Assembly (NCBI GenBank): GCA_036260255.1
Contig: DATAAF010000012.1
Coordinates: 1-20,438, forward strand
Reading direction: 5' to 3'
Length of the DNA: 20,438 nucleotides
DNA from: DASZJY01 sp036260255
GTDB lineage: Bacteria > Actinomycetota > Acidimicrobiia > Acidimicrobiales > AC-14
In this document: positions 7,434-14,701 of the stretch, in pieces
Layout of the letters: each line of letters opens with the position of its first letter
Position numbering within the stretch: the stretch's first letter is position 1
The notes under the pieces: generated by a model
Database searches by the model: none
The model's input: the letters and a program-made list of their open reading frames with translations, nothing else
What the model was told of the DNA's origin: nothing
Position numbers and translations under genes: made by a program

Positions 7434-9710
7434 TCAGTCCAACCGGGCGGCGATGGCGGCCTGGCCCACGCTGATGGCGCCGTCGTTGGGCGGAAGCAGG
7501 CGGTGGACGAGGACGCGGAGGCCCGCCTCGGCGACCCGGCGGGCCACCACCTCGGTGAGCCGGGCGTTCTGGAACACCCCACCGCTGAGGGCGACGGTGT
7601 CCAGGCGGTTCTGGCCGGCCAGGGCGACGGCGGTGTCGGCCACCGCCCGACCCAGGCCGTCGTGGAAGGCGGCGGCGATCTCGGGGACGGCCGTGCCCCG
7701 CTCCCGCTCGTCGACGACCCGGGCGACCAGCGGCGAGGGGTCGACGACGGTCAGCCCGCTCTCGGCGGCGGTCTCGACCTCCCACCCGGGGGCGTCGCCG
7801 ATCGGGACGGCCGCGGATGCGGCCTCGAGTTCGATGGCGGCCTGGGCCTCGTAGGTCACCCGCGGCCGCAGGCCGCACAGGGCGGCCACCGCGTCGAAGA
7901 GGCGCCCGGCGCTGCTGGTCAGGATCGTCTCCGGGCGCTCCACCATGGCCAGGACCGCCGGCCAGCGCTCGTCGACACCGCGGCCGTACTCGGCGGCGGC
8001 GTCGGGCCCCAGGGCGGTGCGGGCCCACGAGAGCGCCATCCGCCAAGGCTCGCGGATCGCCTGGTTGCCCCCCGGGAGGCGCACGGGGCGGAGGTGCCCC
8101 ACCCGGCGGTAGCTGTCGAGGTCGCAGACGAGGAACTCGCCGCCCCACAGGGTGCCGTCCGGCCCCATGCCCAGGCCGTCGAAGGCCACGCCCAGCACCG
8201 GCTCCTCCACGCCGTGCTCGACCAGACACGACGCCACGTGGGCGTGGTGGTGCTGCACGGCCAGGGTGGGCAGATCGGCCTCCACCGCGAACTTGGTCGA
8301 CAGGTACTCGGGATGGAGGTCGTGGGCGATCACGTCTGGGGCCACGCCGGCCAGGTGGCACAGGTGCTCGACGGCCTGGAGGAACGAGCGGTAGGCGGCC
8401 AGGTGCTCGAGGTCGCCAATGTGGTGGCTGGCGACGACGTTCTGCCCCTTGGCCACCGCCACCGTGTTCTTGAGCTCGGCGCCCACCGCCAGCACCTGGC
8501 GGCGGGCGGGCGCGAGCAGGGGGACGGGCTCGGGCGCGTAGCCCCGGGACCGGCGCACCATCTGCACCCGCGACGGCGTGGCCCGCACGACCGAGTCGTC
8601 GCAGCGGATGTGGATGGCCCGGTTGTGGGTGAGGATCAGGTCGACCATGGGCCCGAGCCGCTCGATGGCGTCGGTGTCGTCGTGGGCGATGGGCTCGTCC
8701 GAGAGGTTGCCGCTGGTCATGACGAGGGGCCGGGCCAGGCGGTCCATGAGGAGGTGGTGGAGCGGGGTGTAGGGGAGCATGAGCCCCAGCTCGGGCAGGC
8801 GGGGGGCGACCCGCGCGGCGACCAGCGCCTCGGAGCCCGGCGCCCGGGGCGCCAAGACGATCGGCCTCCGAGGGGAGGCGAGGGCCTCCTCGGCGCCCGG
8901 CGTGAGCCGGCACAGGCGGCGCGCCGTCTCCAGGTCGGGGACCATGAGGGCGAAGGGCTTGTCGTCGCGGGCCTTGCGTCGGCGCAGCTCGGCCACCGCC
9001 TCGGGCTGGCCGCCGTCGACGGCCAGGTGGTAGCCGCCGAGCCCCTTCACCGCCACCACCCCGCCCGCCTCCAGCGCGGCCGCCGCCTGCGCGAGGGCGT
9101 CCTCCCGTTCGGCCCGCAGGGCGCCGCCGGCGCCGAGCAGCCGGAGGTGGGGACCGCACACCGGGCAGGCGTTGGGTTCGGCGTGGAAGCGGCGGTTGGC
9201 GGGGTCCTCGTACTCCTTGCGGCAGTCGTCGCACATCGGGAAGACCGCCATGGTCGTGGCTTCCCGGTCGTAGGGGATCGAGAGGATGATCGTGTAGCGG
9301 GGGCCGCAGTTGGTGCAGTTGATGAAGGGGTACCGGTAGCGGCGGTCGGTGGGGTCGACCAGCTCGGCGGCGCAGTCGTCGCAGGTGGCCACGTCGACGC
9401 TGACCGCCACCGCCGGCGCCCCCTCGGCCCGGCTGTCGACGATGTGGAACGCCGACCGCTCCGGCGACACGGCCAGGGGGTCGACGCCGATGCTGGCGAT
9501 GCGCGCCAGCGGCGGCGCCTCCTCGAGGAGGCGCCGCTGGAGCTCGTCGACGTCCTCGGTCAGCCCCTGCACGTCGATGGTCACGCCCCGGCTGTCATTG
9601 GCCACCGACCCCGTCAGCCCCAGCTCGACCGCGCAGCGGTAGACGAAGGGGCGGAACCCCACGCCCTGCACGGTGCCGGTCACACGGATGCGGCGGGCTT
9701 CAGTGGTCAC
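7434..9710 (-). CDS. hypF: HypF, carbamoyltransferase for [NiFe]-hydrogenase cyanide ligands
   Basis: HypF transfers the carbamoyl group of carbamoyl phosphate, through an adenylated intermediate, to the C-terminal Cys of HypE, the first step in making the CN ligands of the active-site iron. All domains are present in the 758 residues: an acylphosphatase domain (1-95, TVQGVGFRPFVYR), four CxxC zinc pairs (Cys110/113, 132/135, 160/163, 182/185), a YrdC-like domain (about 200-390, VVAVKGLGGYHLAVD, LVMTSGNLSDEP) and a Kae1-like domain with HDLHPEYLSTKFA and HHHAH (487-491). The length is normal. The start is GTG 9710 with no clear ribosome site. It is the last gene of the wHTH-padR-hypC-D-E-F run and is separated from hypE by a strong hairpin. 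Confidence 0.98.
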   Translation of the reverse strand: MTTEARRIRVTGTVQGVGFRPFVYRCAVELGLTGSVANDSRGVTIDVQGLTEDVDELQRRLLEEAPPLARIASIGVDPLAVSPERSAFHIVDSRAEGAPAVAVSVDVATCDDCAAELVDPTDRRYRYPFINCTNCGPRYTIILSIPYDREATTMAVFPMCDDCRKEYEDPANRRFHAEPNACPVCGPHLRLLGAGGALRAEREDALAQAAAALEAGGVVAVKGLGGYHLAVDGGQPEAVAELRRRKARDDKPFALMVPDLETARRLCRLTPGAEEALASPRRPIVLAPRAPGSEALVAARVAPRLPELGLMLPYTPLHHLLMDRLARPLVMTSGNLSDEPIAHDDTDAIERLGPMVDLILTHNRAIHIRCDDSVVRATPSRVQMVRRSRGYAPEPVPLLAPARRQVLAVGAELKNTVAVAKGQNVVASHHIGDLEHLAAYRSFLQAVEHLCHLAGVAPDVIAHDLHPEYLSTKFAVEADLPTLAVQHHHAHVASCLVEHGVEEPVLGVAFDGLGMGPDGTLWGGEFLVCDLDSYRRVGHLRPVRLPGGNQAIREPWRMALSWARTALGPDAAAEYGRGVDERWPAVLAMVERPETILTSSAGRLFDAVAALCGLRPRVTYEAQAAIELEAASAAVPIGDAPGWEVETAAESGLTVVDPSPLVARVVDERERGTAVPEIAAAFHDGLGRAVADTAVALAGQNRLDTVALSGGVFQNARLTEVVARRVAEAGLRVLVHRLLPPNDGAISVGQAAIAARLD

Positions 9711-9736
9711 GGGGAAGGCGCGTCATCGAACGGGCA

Positions 9737-9768
9737 GTGGTTATGTGTCGCTTTCGACACATAACCAC
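9737..9768. repeat. Perfect 14-bp inverted repeat between hypE and hypF
   Basis: The left arm GTGGTTATGTGTCG (9737-9750) and right arm CGACACATAACCAC (9755-9768) are exactly complementary around a 4-base spacer, CTTT on this strand and AAAG on the transcribed minus strand. It lies in the 77-base gap, 26 bases upstream of the hypF start. It is far richer in A and T than its surroundings and is not followed by a U-run in the direction of transcription. It may be an mRNA hairpin controlling hypF expression or a protein-binding palindrome. Confidence 0.85.
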
Positions 9769-9787
9769 CGCCGGTTGCCGATGGGGG

Positions 9788-10906
9788 TCAGCAGATCCGG
9801 GGGAGGGGGTCGCCGACGAGCATGTCGACGATGCGGTTGCCCCCGAAGCCGGTGTTGAGGATCACGATGCCGGGAGGCTCCTCGCGGATCTCGCCGATGA
9901 TTGCGGCGTCGGAGCCCAGCGGGTGCGCCCTCATGGCGGCGAGGGCGGCGTCGGCCTCCTCGGCGGGGACGACGGCGACGAGCTTGCCCTCGTTGGCCAC
10001 GTACAGCGGGTCGATCCCGAGGATCTCGCAGGCGCCGTTGACGATGTTCCGCACCGGGATGGCCGACTCCTGGAGGACGACCGAGATCTCGGCCGCCCGG
10101 GCCAGCTCGTTGCACACGGTGGCCACGCCACCCCGGGTGGGGTCGCGCAGGAACCGGGTGTTGGGGGCGGCGGCGAGCAGCTTGGCCACCAGGTCGTTGA
10201 GCGGCGCGGTGTCGGAGGGGATGTCGGCCTCCAGGGCGAGGTCGCCGCGGGCGATCAGCACGGACACCCCATGGTCGCCGATCTTCCCGGACACGAGCAC
10301 CTTGTCCCCCGGCTTCACCGCTTTGGCGCTGAGCCGCACGCCGGCCGGGATGACGCCCACGCCGGCGGTCGTGATGTAGACGCCGTCGGCCGCCCCCTTG
10401 TTCACCACCTTGGTGTCGCCGGTGACGATGTCGACGCCGGCGTGCAGGGCGGCCTCGTGCATGTCGGCGACGATCCCGTGCAGCTCGGCGATCGGGAAGC
10501 CGTCCTCGAGGACGAAGGCGGCCGACAGCCACTTGGGCGACGCCCCCATCATGGCCAGGTCGTTGACCGTACCGTGGACGGCCAGGTGGCCGATGGAGCC
10601 GCCGGGGAAGCGGCGGGGCTTGACCACGAACGAGTCGGTGCTGAACGCCACTTGGTCGCCCGACGGCAGCTCGAGGACGGCGCCGTCGGTCATGGCCTCG
10701 AGGGTGTCGTTGCGGAAGGCCTCGAGGAAGACGGCGTCGATGAGCGCCGCCGACGCCTTGCCGCCCGCCCCGTGGGCCGAGTTGACGAACTCGTCCTTGA
10801 GGCGGGGGCGCCGCCGCCGGAACGCCTCGATGCGCTCGAGGACGATCTCCTCGCGTGAGGGGGTGTGCCCGTCGCCCGCGCCGCCGGGGACGGTGGCCTG
10901 GGTCAT
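9788..10906 (-). CDS. hypE: HypE, thiocyanate-forming hydrogenase maturation protein
   Basis: HypE accepts the carbamoyl group from HypF on its C-terminal Cys and dehydrates it with ATP to a thiocyanate, which HypC-HypD uses for the Fe(CN)2CO unit. The 372-residue protein has the PurM/AIR-synthase fold motifs AHGAGGK (44-50), STDSFVV (89-95), GTVNDLAMMGA (112-122), DPTRGGVATVCNELA, and the required terminus ending PRIC with Cys372 last. The N-terminus is about 40 residues longer than in E. coli HypE and hydrophilic. The ATG at 10906 is chosen because it overlaps the hypD stop as ATGA, implying translational coupling. An in-frame extension upstream is antisense-like and rejected. Confidence 0.97.
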   Translation of the reverse strand: MTQATVPGGAGDGHTPSREEIVLERIEAFRRRRPRLKDEFVNSAHGAGGKASAALIDAVFLEAFRNDTLEAMTDGAVLELPSGDQVAFSTDSFVVKPRRFPGGSIGHLAVHGTVNDLAMMGASPKWLSAAFVLEDGFPIAELHGIVADMHEAALHAGVDIVTGDTKVVNKGAADGVYITTAGVGVIPAGVRLSAKAVKPGDKVLVSGKIGDHGVSVLIARGDLALEADIPSDTAPLNDLVAKLLAAAPNTRFLRDPTRGGVATVCNELARAAEISVVLQESAIPVRNIVNGACEILGIDPLYVANEGKLVAVVPAEEADAALAAMRAHPLGSDAAIIGEIREEPPGIVILNTGFGGNRIVDMLVGDPLPRIC

Positions 10907-12051
10907 CCCGAGGTCACCGGCTCCGGCTCGGCCGCCCGCACCGGGATGGTGGCGGCCCGGGTGAAGCGGCCGTAGTTGTAGTAGGCGGCGCAGGCGCCCT
11001 CGGACGACACCATGCAGGTGCCGATCGGGGTCTCGGGCGTGCACGCGGTGCCGAACACCTTGCACTCCCACGGCTTGATGACGCCCTTCAGCACCTCACC
11101 GCACTGGCAGGCCTTCGGGTCGGCGACGCGGACACCGGGCACGTCGAAGCGCAGCTCGGCGTCGAAGGGGGCGAACTCGTCGTTGAGCTTCAGAGCCGAC
11201 TGGGAGATGAAGCCGAGGCCCCGCCACTCGAAGTGGGGACGCAGCTCGAAGACCTGGCCCAGGATCTTGAGGGCCCGTGGGTTGCCCTCGTCGGCCACCG
11301 CCCGGGTGTACTGGTTCTCCACCTCGCAGCGGCCGTCCTTGATCTGGCGGAGCAGCATCACGATGGCCTGGAGGATGTCGAGGGGCTCGAAACCGGCGGT
11401 GACCAGCGGCTTGCCGTAGTCGCGGGGCACGAACCGGTAGGGGCGGTTCCCGATCACGGTGGAGACGTGGCCGGGGCCGAGGAAGCCGTCGAGGCGCAGG
11501 TCGGGTGACTCGAGGATGGCCTTCAGGGGCGGGACGATCGTCACGTGGTTGCAGAAGACCGAGAAGTTGGTGACGCCCCGCTCCTTGGCCTTGAGGAGGG
11601 TGACGGCGGTGGAGGGGGCGGTGGTCTCGAACCCGACGGCGAAGAAGACCACCTGGCGGTCGGGGTTGGCCTCGGCGATCCGGAGGGCGTCGAGGGGGGA
11701 GTAGACCATGCGGACGTCGGCGCCATGGGCCTTGGCCTCGAGCAGGTTCTCCTGGCCGCCGGGCACCCGCATCATGTCGCCGAACGAGGTGAAGATCACA
11801 CCCGGCGTCTTGGCCACGGCGATGGCGTCGTCGACCCGGCCCATGGGGATGACGCAGACCGGGCAGCCCGGACCGTGGACCAGCTCGACCGACTCGGGCA
11901 GCACGTTCTCGATGCCGTGCTTGTAGATCGTGTGGGTGTGGCCCCCGCACACCTCCATGAACTTGAGGTGGCGGTCGCCCGCCAGCGCCTCGATCTGGGC
12001 GACGGTGGCCCGGGCCGCCGCCGGGTCGCGGAACTCGTCGACGTATTTCAC
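10903..12051 (-). CDS. hypD: HypD, iron-sulfur scaffold for Fe(CN)2CO assembly
   Basis: HypD, with HypC, holds the iron while CN and CO ligands are attached, using a [4Fe-4S] cluster and a redox-active thiol pair. The 382-residue protein shows the signatures EVCGGHTH (Cys35), HGPGCPVCVIP (Cys63, Cys66), GFETTAPSTA (141-149) and CNHV, and a C-terminal set of cysteines (315, 317, 330, 337, 346, 354) that includes the cluster ligands. The length is typical. The start is GTG 12051, overlapping the hypC stop as GTGA; its own stop overlaps hypE. The protein acts in the cytoplasm. Its presence without hypX in the window leaves the source of CO open. Confidence 0.98.
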   Translation of the reverse strand: MKYVDEFRDPAAARATVAQIEALAGDRHLKFMEVCGGHTHTIYKHGIENVLPESVELVHGPGCPVCVIPMGRVDDAIAVAKTPGVIFTSFGDMMRVPGGQENLLEAKAHGADVRMVYSPLDALRIAEANPDRQVVFFAVGFETTAPSTAVTLLKAKERGVTNFSVFCNHVTIVPPLKAILESPDLRLDGFLGPGHVSTVIGNRPYRFVPRDYGKPLVTAGFEPLDILQAIVMLLRQIKDGRCEVENQYTRAVADEGNPRALKILGQVFELRPHFEWRGLGFISQSALKLNDEFAPFDAELRFDVPGVRVADPKACQCGEVLKGVIKPWECKVFGTACTPETPIGTCMVSSEGACAAYYNYGRFTRAATIPVRAAEPEPVTSG

Positions 12052-12326
12052 AGCGGCGCCTCCTGGCTGAACTGCTGTATCTCGTCGTCGTAGACGGACC
12101 CCATGAGTTTCAGGAACTCGAGGGTGCGGGCGGCCTCCTCCTCGTCGATCTTGCTCATGGCGAAACCGACGTGGATCAGGATCCAGTCGCCTTCCTTGAT
12201 GCCGCCGGCCTCGCCGAGGACCAGGCCGATGTTGACCTCACGGCGCACCCCGTCGACGTCGGCGATCCCGCGATGCTCCTTCTCGTCGACGATCTCGACC
12301 AGCTGTCCGGGGATTCCGAGGCACAT
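12048..12326 (-). CDS. hypC: HypC, hydrogenase maturation chaperone
   Basis: HypC carries iron to HypD and then delivers the Fe(CN)2CO unit to the large-subunit precursor. The 92-residue OB-fold protein begins MCLGIPGQLVEIVD, with Cys2 being the iron-binding residue after Met removal, and has the conserved HVGFAMSKIDEEEA block (His52). The ATG at 12326 is chosen over an in-frame GTG one codon earlier because Cys must be residue 2. An AAGG lies 6 bases upstream. The gene is 91 bases downstream of the first padR gene; that gap includes a weak 5-bp GC hairpin (12354-12366), so an internal promoter or partial attenuation is possible. A short acidic tail (DDEIQQFSQEAPL) follows the domain. Confidence 0.97.
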   Translation of the reverse strand: MCLGIPGQLVEIVDEKEHRGIADVDGVRREVNIGLVLGEAGGIKEGDWILIHVGFAMSKIDEEEAARTLEFLKLMGSVYDDEIQQFSQEAPL

Positions 12327-12417
12327 CACACACCTTGCCTTCCTCCGCGACCGGCGCCCTTGGCGCGGCGCGGAACGGTTCGAACGAACAATTCTCTCAT
12401 CGATGGCGGGGCTTTGG

Positions 12418-12798
12418 TCACGGCCCGGCCCTCACGCCCTTGTCGAGCGTGTCGTAGCGGTCGACCAGATCGACGAGCAACCGGCGGACGTCACGGAGCG
12501 AGTCCACGGAGGCCCGCAGCACCTCCCGGCCGGCGTCGGTGAGGATGTAGGTCCGGCGGGCGGGACCGGCCTGGCTCGGCTCCCACCACGAGCTCACCAG
12601 CTCGTCCTTCTCCATCGACCGGAGGTAGCGGTAGAGCCCGCCCGGCTCCGCTCCCTGGATGCCCAGCCGCCGGACCTGCTCGAGCAGCTCGTAGCCGTGC
12701 GACGGCCCCTCGGCGAGGAGCAGCAGCAGGCACGGCTTGAGGTAGTGCCGGGGAAGGGCGGCCGCCCCGTTCTCGCGAGGGTCGCGCGGCGCGCTCAT
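12418..12798 (-). CDS. PadR-family transcriptional regulator, copy 1
   Basis: The 126-residue protein has the PadR winged helix: LPRHYLKPCLLLLLAEGPSH (14-33) with GYELLEQVRRLG, the EPGGLYRYLRSMEKDELV recognition helix, and the wing GPARRTYILTDAGREVL, then a short C-terminal dimerisation helix (VDSLRDVRRLLVDLVDRYDT). PadR proteins are usually repressors released by small ligands or stress. The ATG at 12798 overlaps the stop of the preceding Cys-rich gene as ATGA, so the two are made together. It heads the hypCDEF run and probably controls it and itself. The second copy at 17679-18095 is clearly related across the whole domain. Confidence 0.93.
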   Translation of the reverse strand: MSAPRDPRENGAAALPRHYLKPCLLLLLAEGPSHGYELLEQVRRLGIQGAEPGGLYRYLRSMEKDELVSSWWEPSQAGPARRTYILTDAGREVLRASVDSLRDVRRLLVDLVDRYDTLDKGVRAGP

Positions 12799-13190
12799 CA
12801 GGCTGGCTGCCCCCCCGTGGCCCGCAGCACCCGCTGGGCGCCGCAGGCCTCCTCCTCGGCCGAGGACATCTGGCACCAGCACTCGTCGCTGCAGGGCCCC
12901 GACGACGGCCGGGCCAGGTCGGCAAAGGCGGTGGCGAACTCGGCCTCGCCCTCGATCAGGCCGCGGGCCGACAGGGCGTACCAAGACCCGTCGCGGACGA
13001 GGTAGCCGTCGGCCACCAGCCCGTCCAGGTGCTCGGTGCACTCCGGGGCGTCGATGTCGAGGAACCGCCGGACCAGCGCCACGTCGACAAGGTCGCCGAG
13101 CCCTTCTCCCCGGAGCCAGTACATGGCCCTGAGGATCTCGCTGCGCCAATAGACCGTGCGCAGGATCTCGGACTTGGGGATGGAGCTCAT
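12798..13190 (-). CDS. Winged-helix-like protein with C-terminal Cys motif, copy 1
   Basis: The 130-residue protein opens with SEILRTVYWRSEILRAMYWL and a helical part followed by LDGLVADGYLVRDGSWYALS, which looks like a winged helix with its wing. The C-terminus carries Cys100, 104, 106 and 116 in the spacing C-x3-C-x-C-x9-C (CSDECWC...EEEAC). Exactly the same spacing is seen in the paralogue at 18144-18539. Such a cluster could bind zinc, nickel or an iron-sulfur cluster and sense metal or redox state; this is inference. AGGAGGG lies 4 bases before the ATG. Translation is coupled to padR copy 1. A candidate operator lies about 65 bases upstream. I do not recognise a named family. Confidence 0.85.
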   Translation of the reverse strand: MSSIPKSEILRTVYWRSEILRAMYWLRGEGLGDLVDVALVRRFLDIDAPECTEHLDGLVADGYLVRDGSWYALSARGLIEGEAEFATAFADLARPSSGPCSDECWCQMSSAEEEACGAQRVLRATGGQPA

Positions 13191-13253
13191 CGACCCTCCT
13201 GGGCCATCAGCGGGGCGCGATGGCCAGTAGATGAACACCGAGTACATACAGGA

Positions 13254-13262
13254 TACATCTAG
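13254..13262. promoter_or_regulatory. Candidate operator TACATCTAG, copy 1
   Basis: This 9-mer recurs once more in the window, at 18653-18661, in the regulatory region of the second regulator pair and the hydrogenase. PadR sites commonly contain ATGT/ACAT half-sites, which fits. The core ACATCTAG also occurs at 133-140 and, reversed, at 5813-5820, so specificity is not proven. Confidence 0.35.
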
Positions 13263-13366
13263 GGATCGAACAACCGCCGGTGGTTTCGGGCAGAATGAGC
13301 CGGCCCGGTCGAGCCGGGAGCCCCCCGAGCAGAGAGGACCCTGCCCCATGGCCCGTCGCTGAGTGA

Positions 13367-13406
13367 GTCGTGGAGGGTCGTCCGGTCGGACGACCGCCCT
13401 CACGAC
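13367..13406 (+). repeat. Long imperfect hairpin in the leader of the ACAD-like operon
   Basis: Three stacked stems are seen: TCGTCC/GGACGA (13378-13383, 13388-13393), GAGGG/CCCTC (13373-13377, 13397-13401) and GTCGT/ACGAC (13367-13371, 13402-13406), separated by small bulges. The loop is GGTC. It lies about 120 bases upstream of the ACAD-like start and could be a terminator or an mRNA leader structure. It matches no riboswitch class I know. Confidence 0.45.
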
Positions 13407-13525
13407 CGCCGGGGTCGTGCCGGGGGGACGACAGGCTCGCTGAGCCTCCTCCGGGCGCCCCGGCGGTGACCCTGCTGGCCCGCCGGCCACCCGCCCGCCC
13501 GATCCCGAGGAGGTACCTCCCCAAC

Positions 13526-14695
13526 ATGCCGTCCGCGCCCGCCGACGCACCGACCGGCGCCGCACCCGGCGCCCCGCCGCCCTACCTCACCGCCCTCGCG
13601 CCCGTGGTCGCCGACGTGATCGAGCCGCAGGCGGCGTCCGTCGACCGCGAAGGCACCTACCCCCGGCCGGCCCTCGATGCCCTCAGCCAGGCGGGCCTCC
13701 TCGGACTGGTGAGCGCGGCGGACGTGGGTGGCGGAGGTCAGGGCCTCCGGGCCGCCGCCGCCGTGGTCCAGGAGCTGGCCCGCCACTGCGCCTCCACCGC
13801 GATGGTGGTGCTCATGCACTACGCCGCCGCCGCCGTGCTCGAGGCCCACGGCCCCCGGGAGGTGCGGGAGGCGGTGGCGGCGGGGCGCTACGTCAACACC
13901 GTGGCCTTCTCGGAGAGAGGCTCCCGGAGCCACTTCTGGGCGCCGATGAGCACGGCGGTGACCGAGGGCGACGGGCGGGTCCGCCTCGACGCCAGCAAGA
14001 GCTGGGTCACCTCGGCCGGCCACGCCGACGGCTACGTGTGGTCGAGCCGCCCGCTGGCCGCCGAGGGCGCGAGCACGCTGTGGCTCGTCCCGGGTGACGC
14101 CCGCGGGCTCTCCGTGGGCGCCCCGTTCGACGGGCTCGGCCTCCGGGGGAACGCCTCGAGCCCCATGTCGGCGGACGGCGTGGTCCTCGGCGCCGACGCC
14201 ATGCTCGGCCCCGACGGCGGCGGCTTCGACGTCATGATCGGCACGCTCCTCCCCTGGTTCCAGGTCATGAACGCCGCCTTCTCGGTGGGGACGGCCGACG
14301 CCGCCACGACCAAGGCGGCCGCCCACGTGGCCCGGACCCGCCTCGAGCACCTCGACCAGTCGCTCGCCGAGAACCCGGTCACCCGGTCGTATGTCGCCCG
14401 CATGCGGCTGCGGACGGACGCCGCCGGCGCCCTGCTCTGCGACACCCTCGACGCCGTCGAGTCGGGGCGGGAGGACGCCGTCCTCCGAGTGCTCGAGGCC
14501 AAGGCGCTGGGGGGAGAGACCGCCGCCGAGGTCACCGAGCTGGCCATGCGGGTCTGCGGAGGCGCCGCCTTCCGCAAGGAGCTCGGCGTGGAACGCCACT
14601 TCCGGGACGCCCGGGCCGCCACCGTCATGGCCCCCACCACCGACGCCCTCTACGACTTCATCGGCCGGGCCGTCTGCGGCCTGCCGGTGTTCTGA
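13526..14695 (+). CDS. Acyl-CoA dehydrogenase-fold flavoprotein lacking the usual catalytic Glu
   Basis: The 389-residue protein has the acyl-CoA dehydrogenase order: an N-terminal helical domain (22-120), a beta domain with VNTVAFSERGSRSHFW (123-138) and RLDASKSWVTSAGHADGYVW, and a C-terminal helical domain. FAD binding is therefore likely. Where medium-chain enzymes have YEGT with the catalytic Glu, this protein has VMAPTTDALYDFIG (367-380), and the helix where isovaleryl-CoA enzymes keep theirs reads LLPWFQVMNAAF. A standard dehydrogenation is thus doubtful; hydroxylation or another flavin reaction is possible. ATG 13526 is preceded by GAGGAGGT. The next gene starts 6 bases after its stop. 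The setting among hydrogenase genes suggests an accessory role. Confidence 0.88.
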   Translation: MPSAPADAPTGAAPGAPPPYLTALAPVVADVIEPQAASVDREGTYPRPALDALSQAGLLGLVSAADVGGGGQGLRAAAAVVQELARHCASTAMVVLMHYAAAAVLEAHGPREVREAVAAGRYVNTVAFSERGSRSHFWAPMSTAVTEGDGRVRLDASKSWVTSAGHADGYVWSSRPLAAEGASTLWLVPGDARGLSVGAPFDGLGLRGNASSPMSADGVVLGADAMLGPDGGGFDVMIGTLLPWFQVMNAAFSVGTADAATTKAAAHVARTRLEHLDQSLAENPVTRSYVARMRLRTDAAGALLCDTLDAVESGREDAVLRVLEAKALGGETAAEVTELAMRVCGGAAFRKELGVERHFRDARAATVMAPTTDALYDFIGRAVCGLPVF

Positions 14696-14701
14696 GCCGC
14701 C

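Larger units (their letters stand above)
13191..13525. promoter_or_regulatory. Divergent regulatory region between the hyp run and the ACAD-like operon
   Basis: These 335 bases separate the minus-strand wHTH-padR-hyp run from the plus-strand three-gene operon. The AT-rich part 13228-13262 holds TAGATG (13228-13233) and CATCTA (13256-13261) as inverted half-sites, two TACAT units 11 bases apart (13243, 13254), and the 9-mer TACATCTAG shared with the region upstream of the hydrogenase. On the minus strand a TATGTA preceded 16 bases earlier by TTCGAT could be the promoter of the hyp run. The right half is GC-rich and holds a long hairpin but no gene. Confidence 0.5.

Noticed and set aside
7503..9764. 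753-residue plus-strand open frame opposite hypF
   Set aside because: It is the mirror of hypF in GC-rich DNA, with His/Gly/Val/Asp-biased composition and no motifs. hypF itself has every domain and metal motif.
10907..11071. 55-residue N-terminal extension of HypE
   Set aside because: It is Arg/His-rich sequence lying inside hypD in another frame. The ATGA overlap at 10903-10906 gives a natural start.
13348..13362. Tiny leader peptide frame (Met-Ala-Arg-Arg-stop)
   Set aside because: Four codons are expected by chance, and nothing shows translation, although a purine stretch lies upstream.
13191..13525. Possible riboswitch (TPP, SAM, cobalamin) or 6C-type RNA before the ACAD-like operon
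   Set aside because: None of the conserved core sequences of these classes could be found; only simple hairpins are present.
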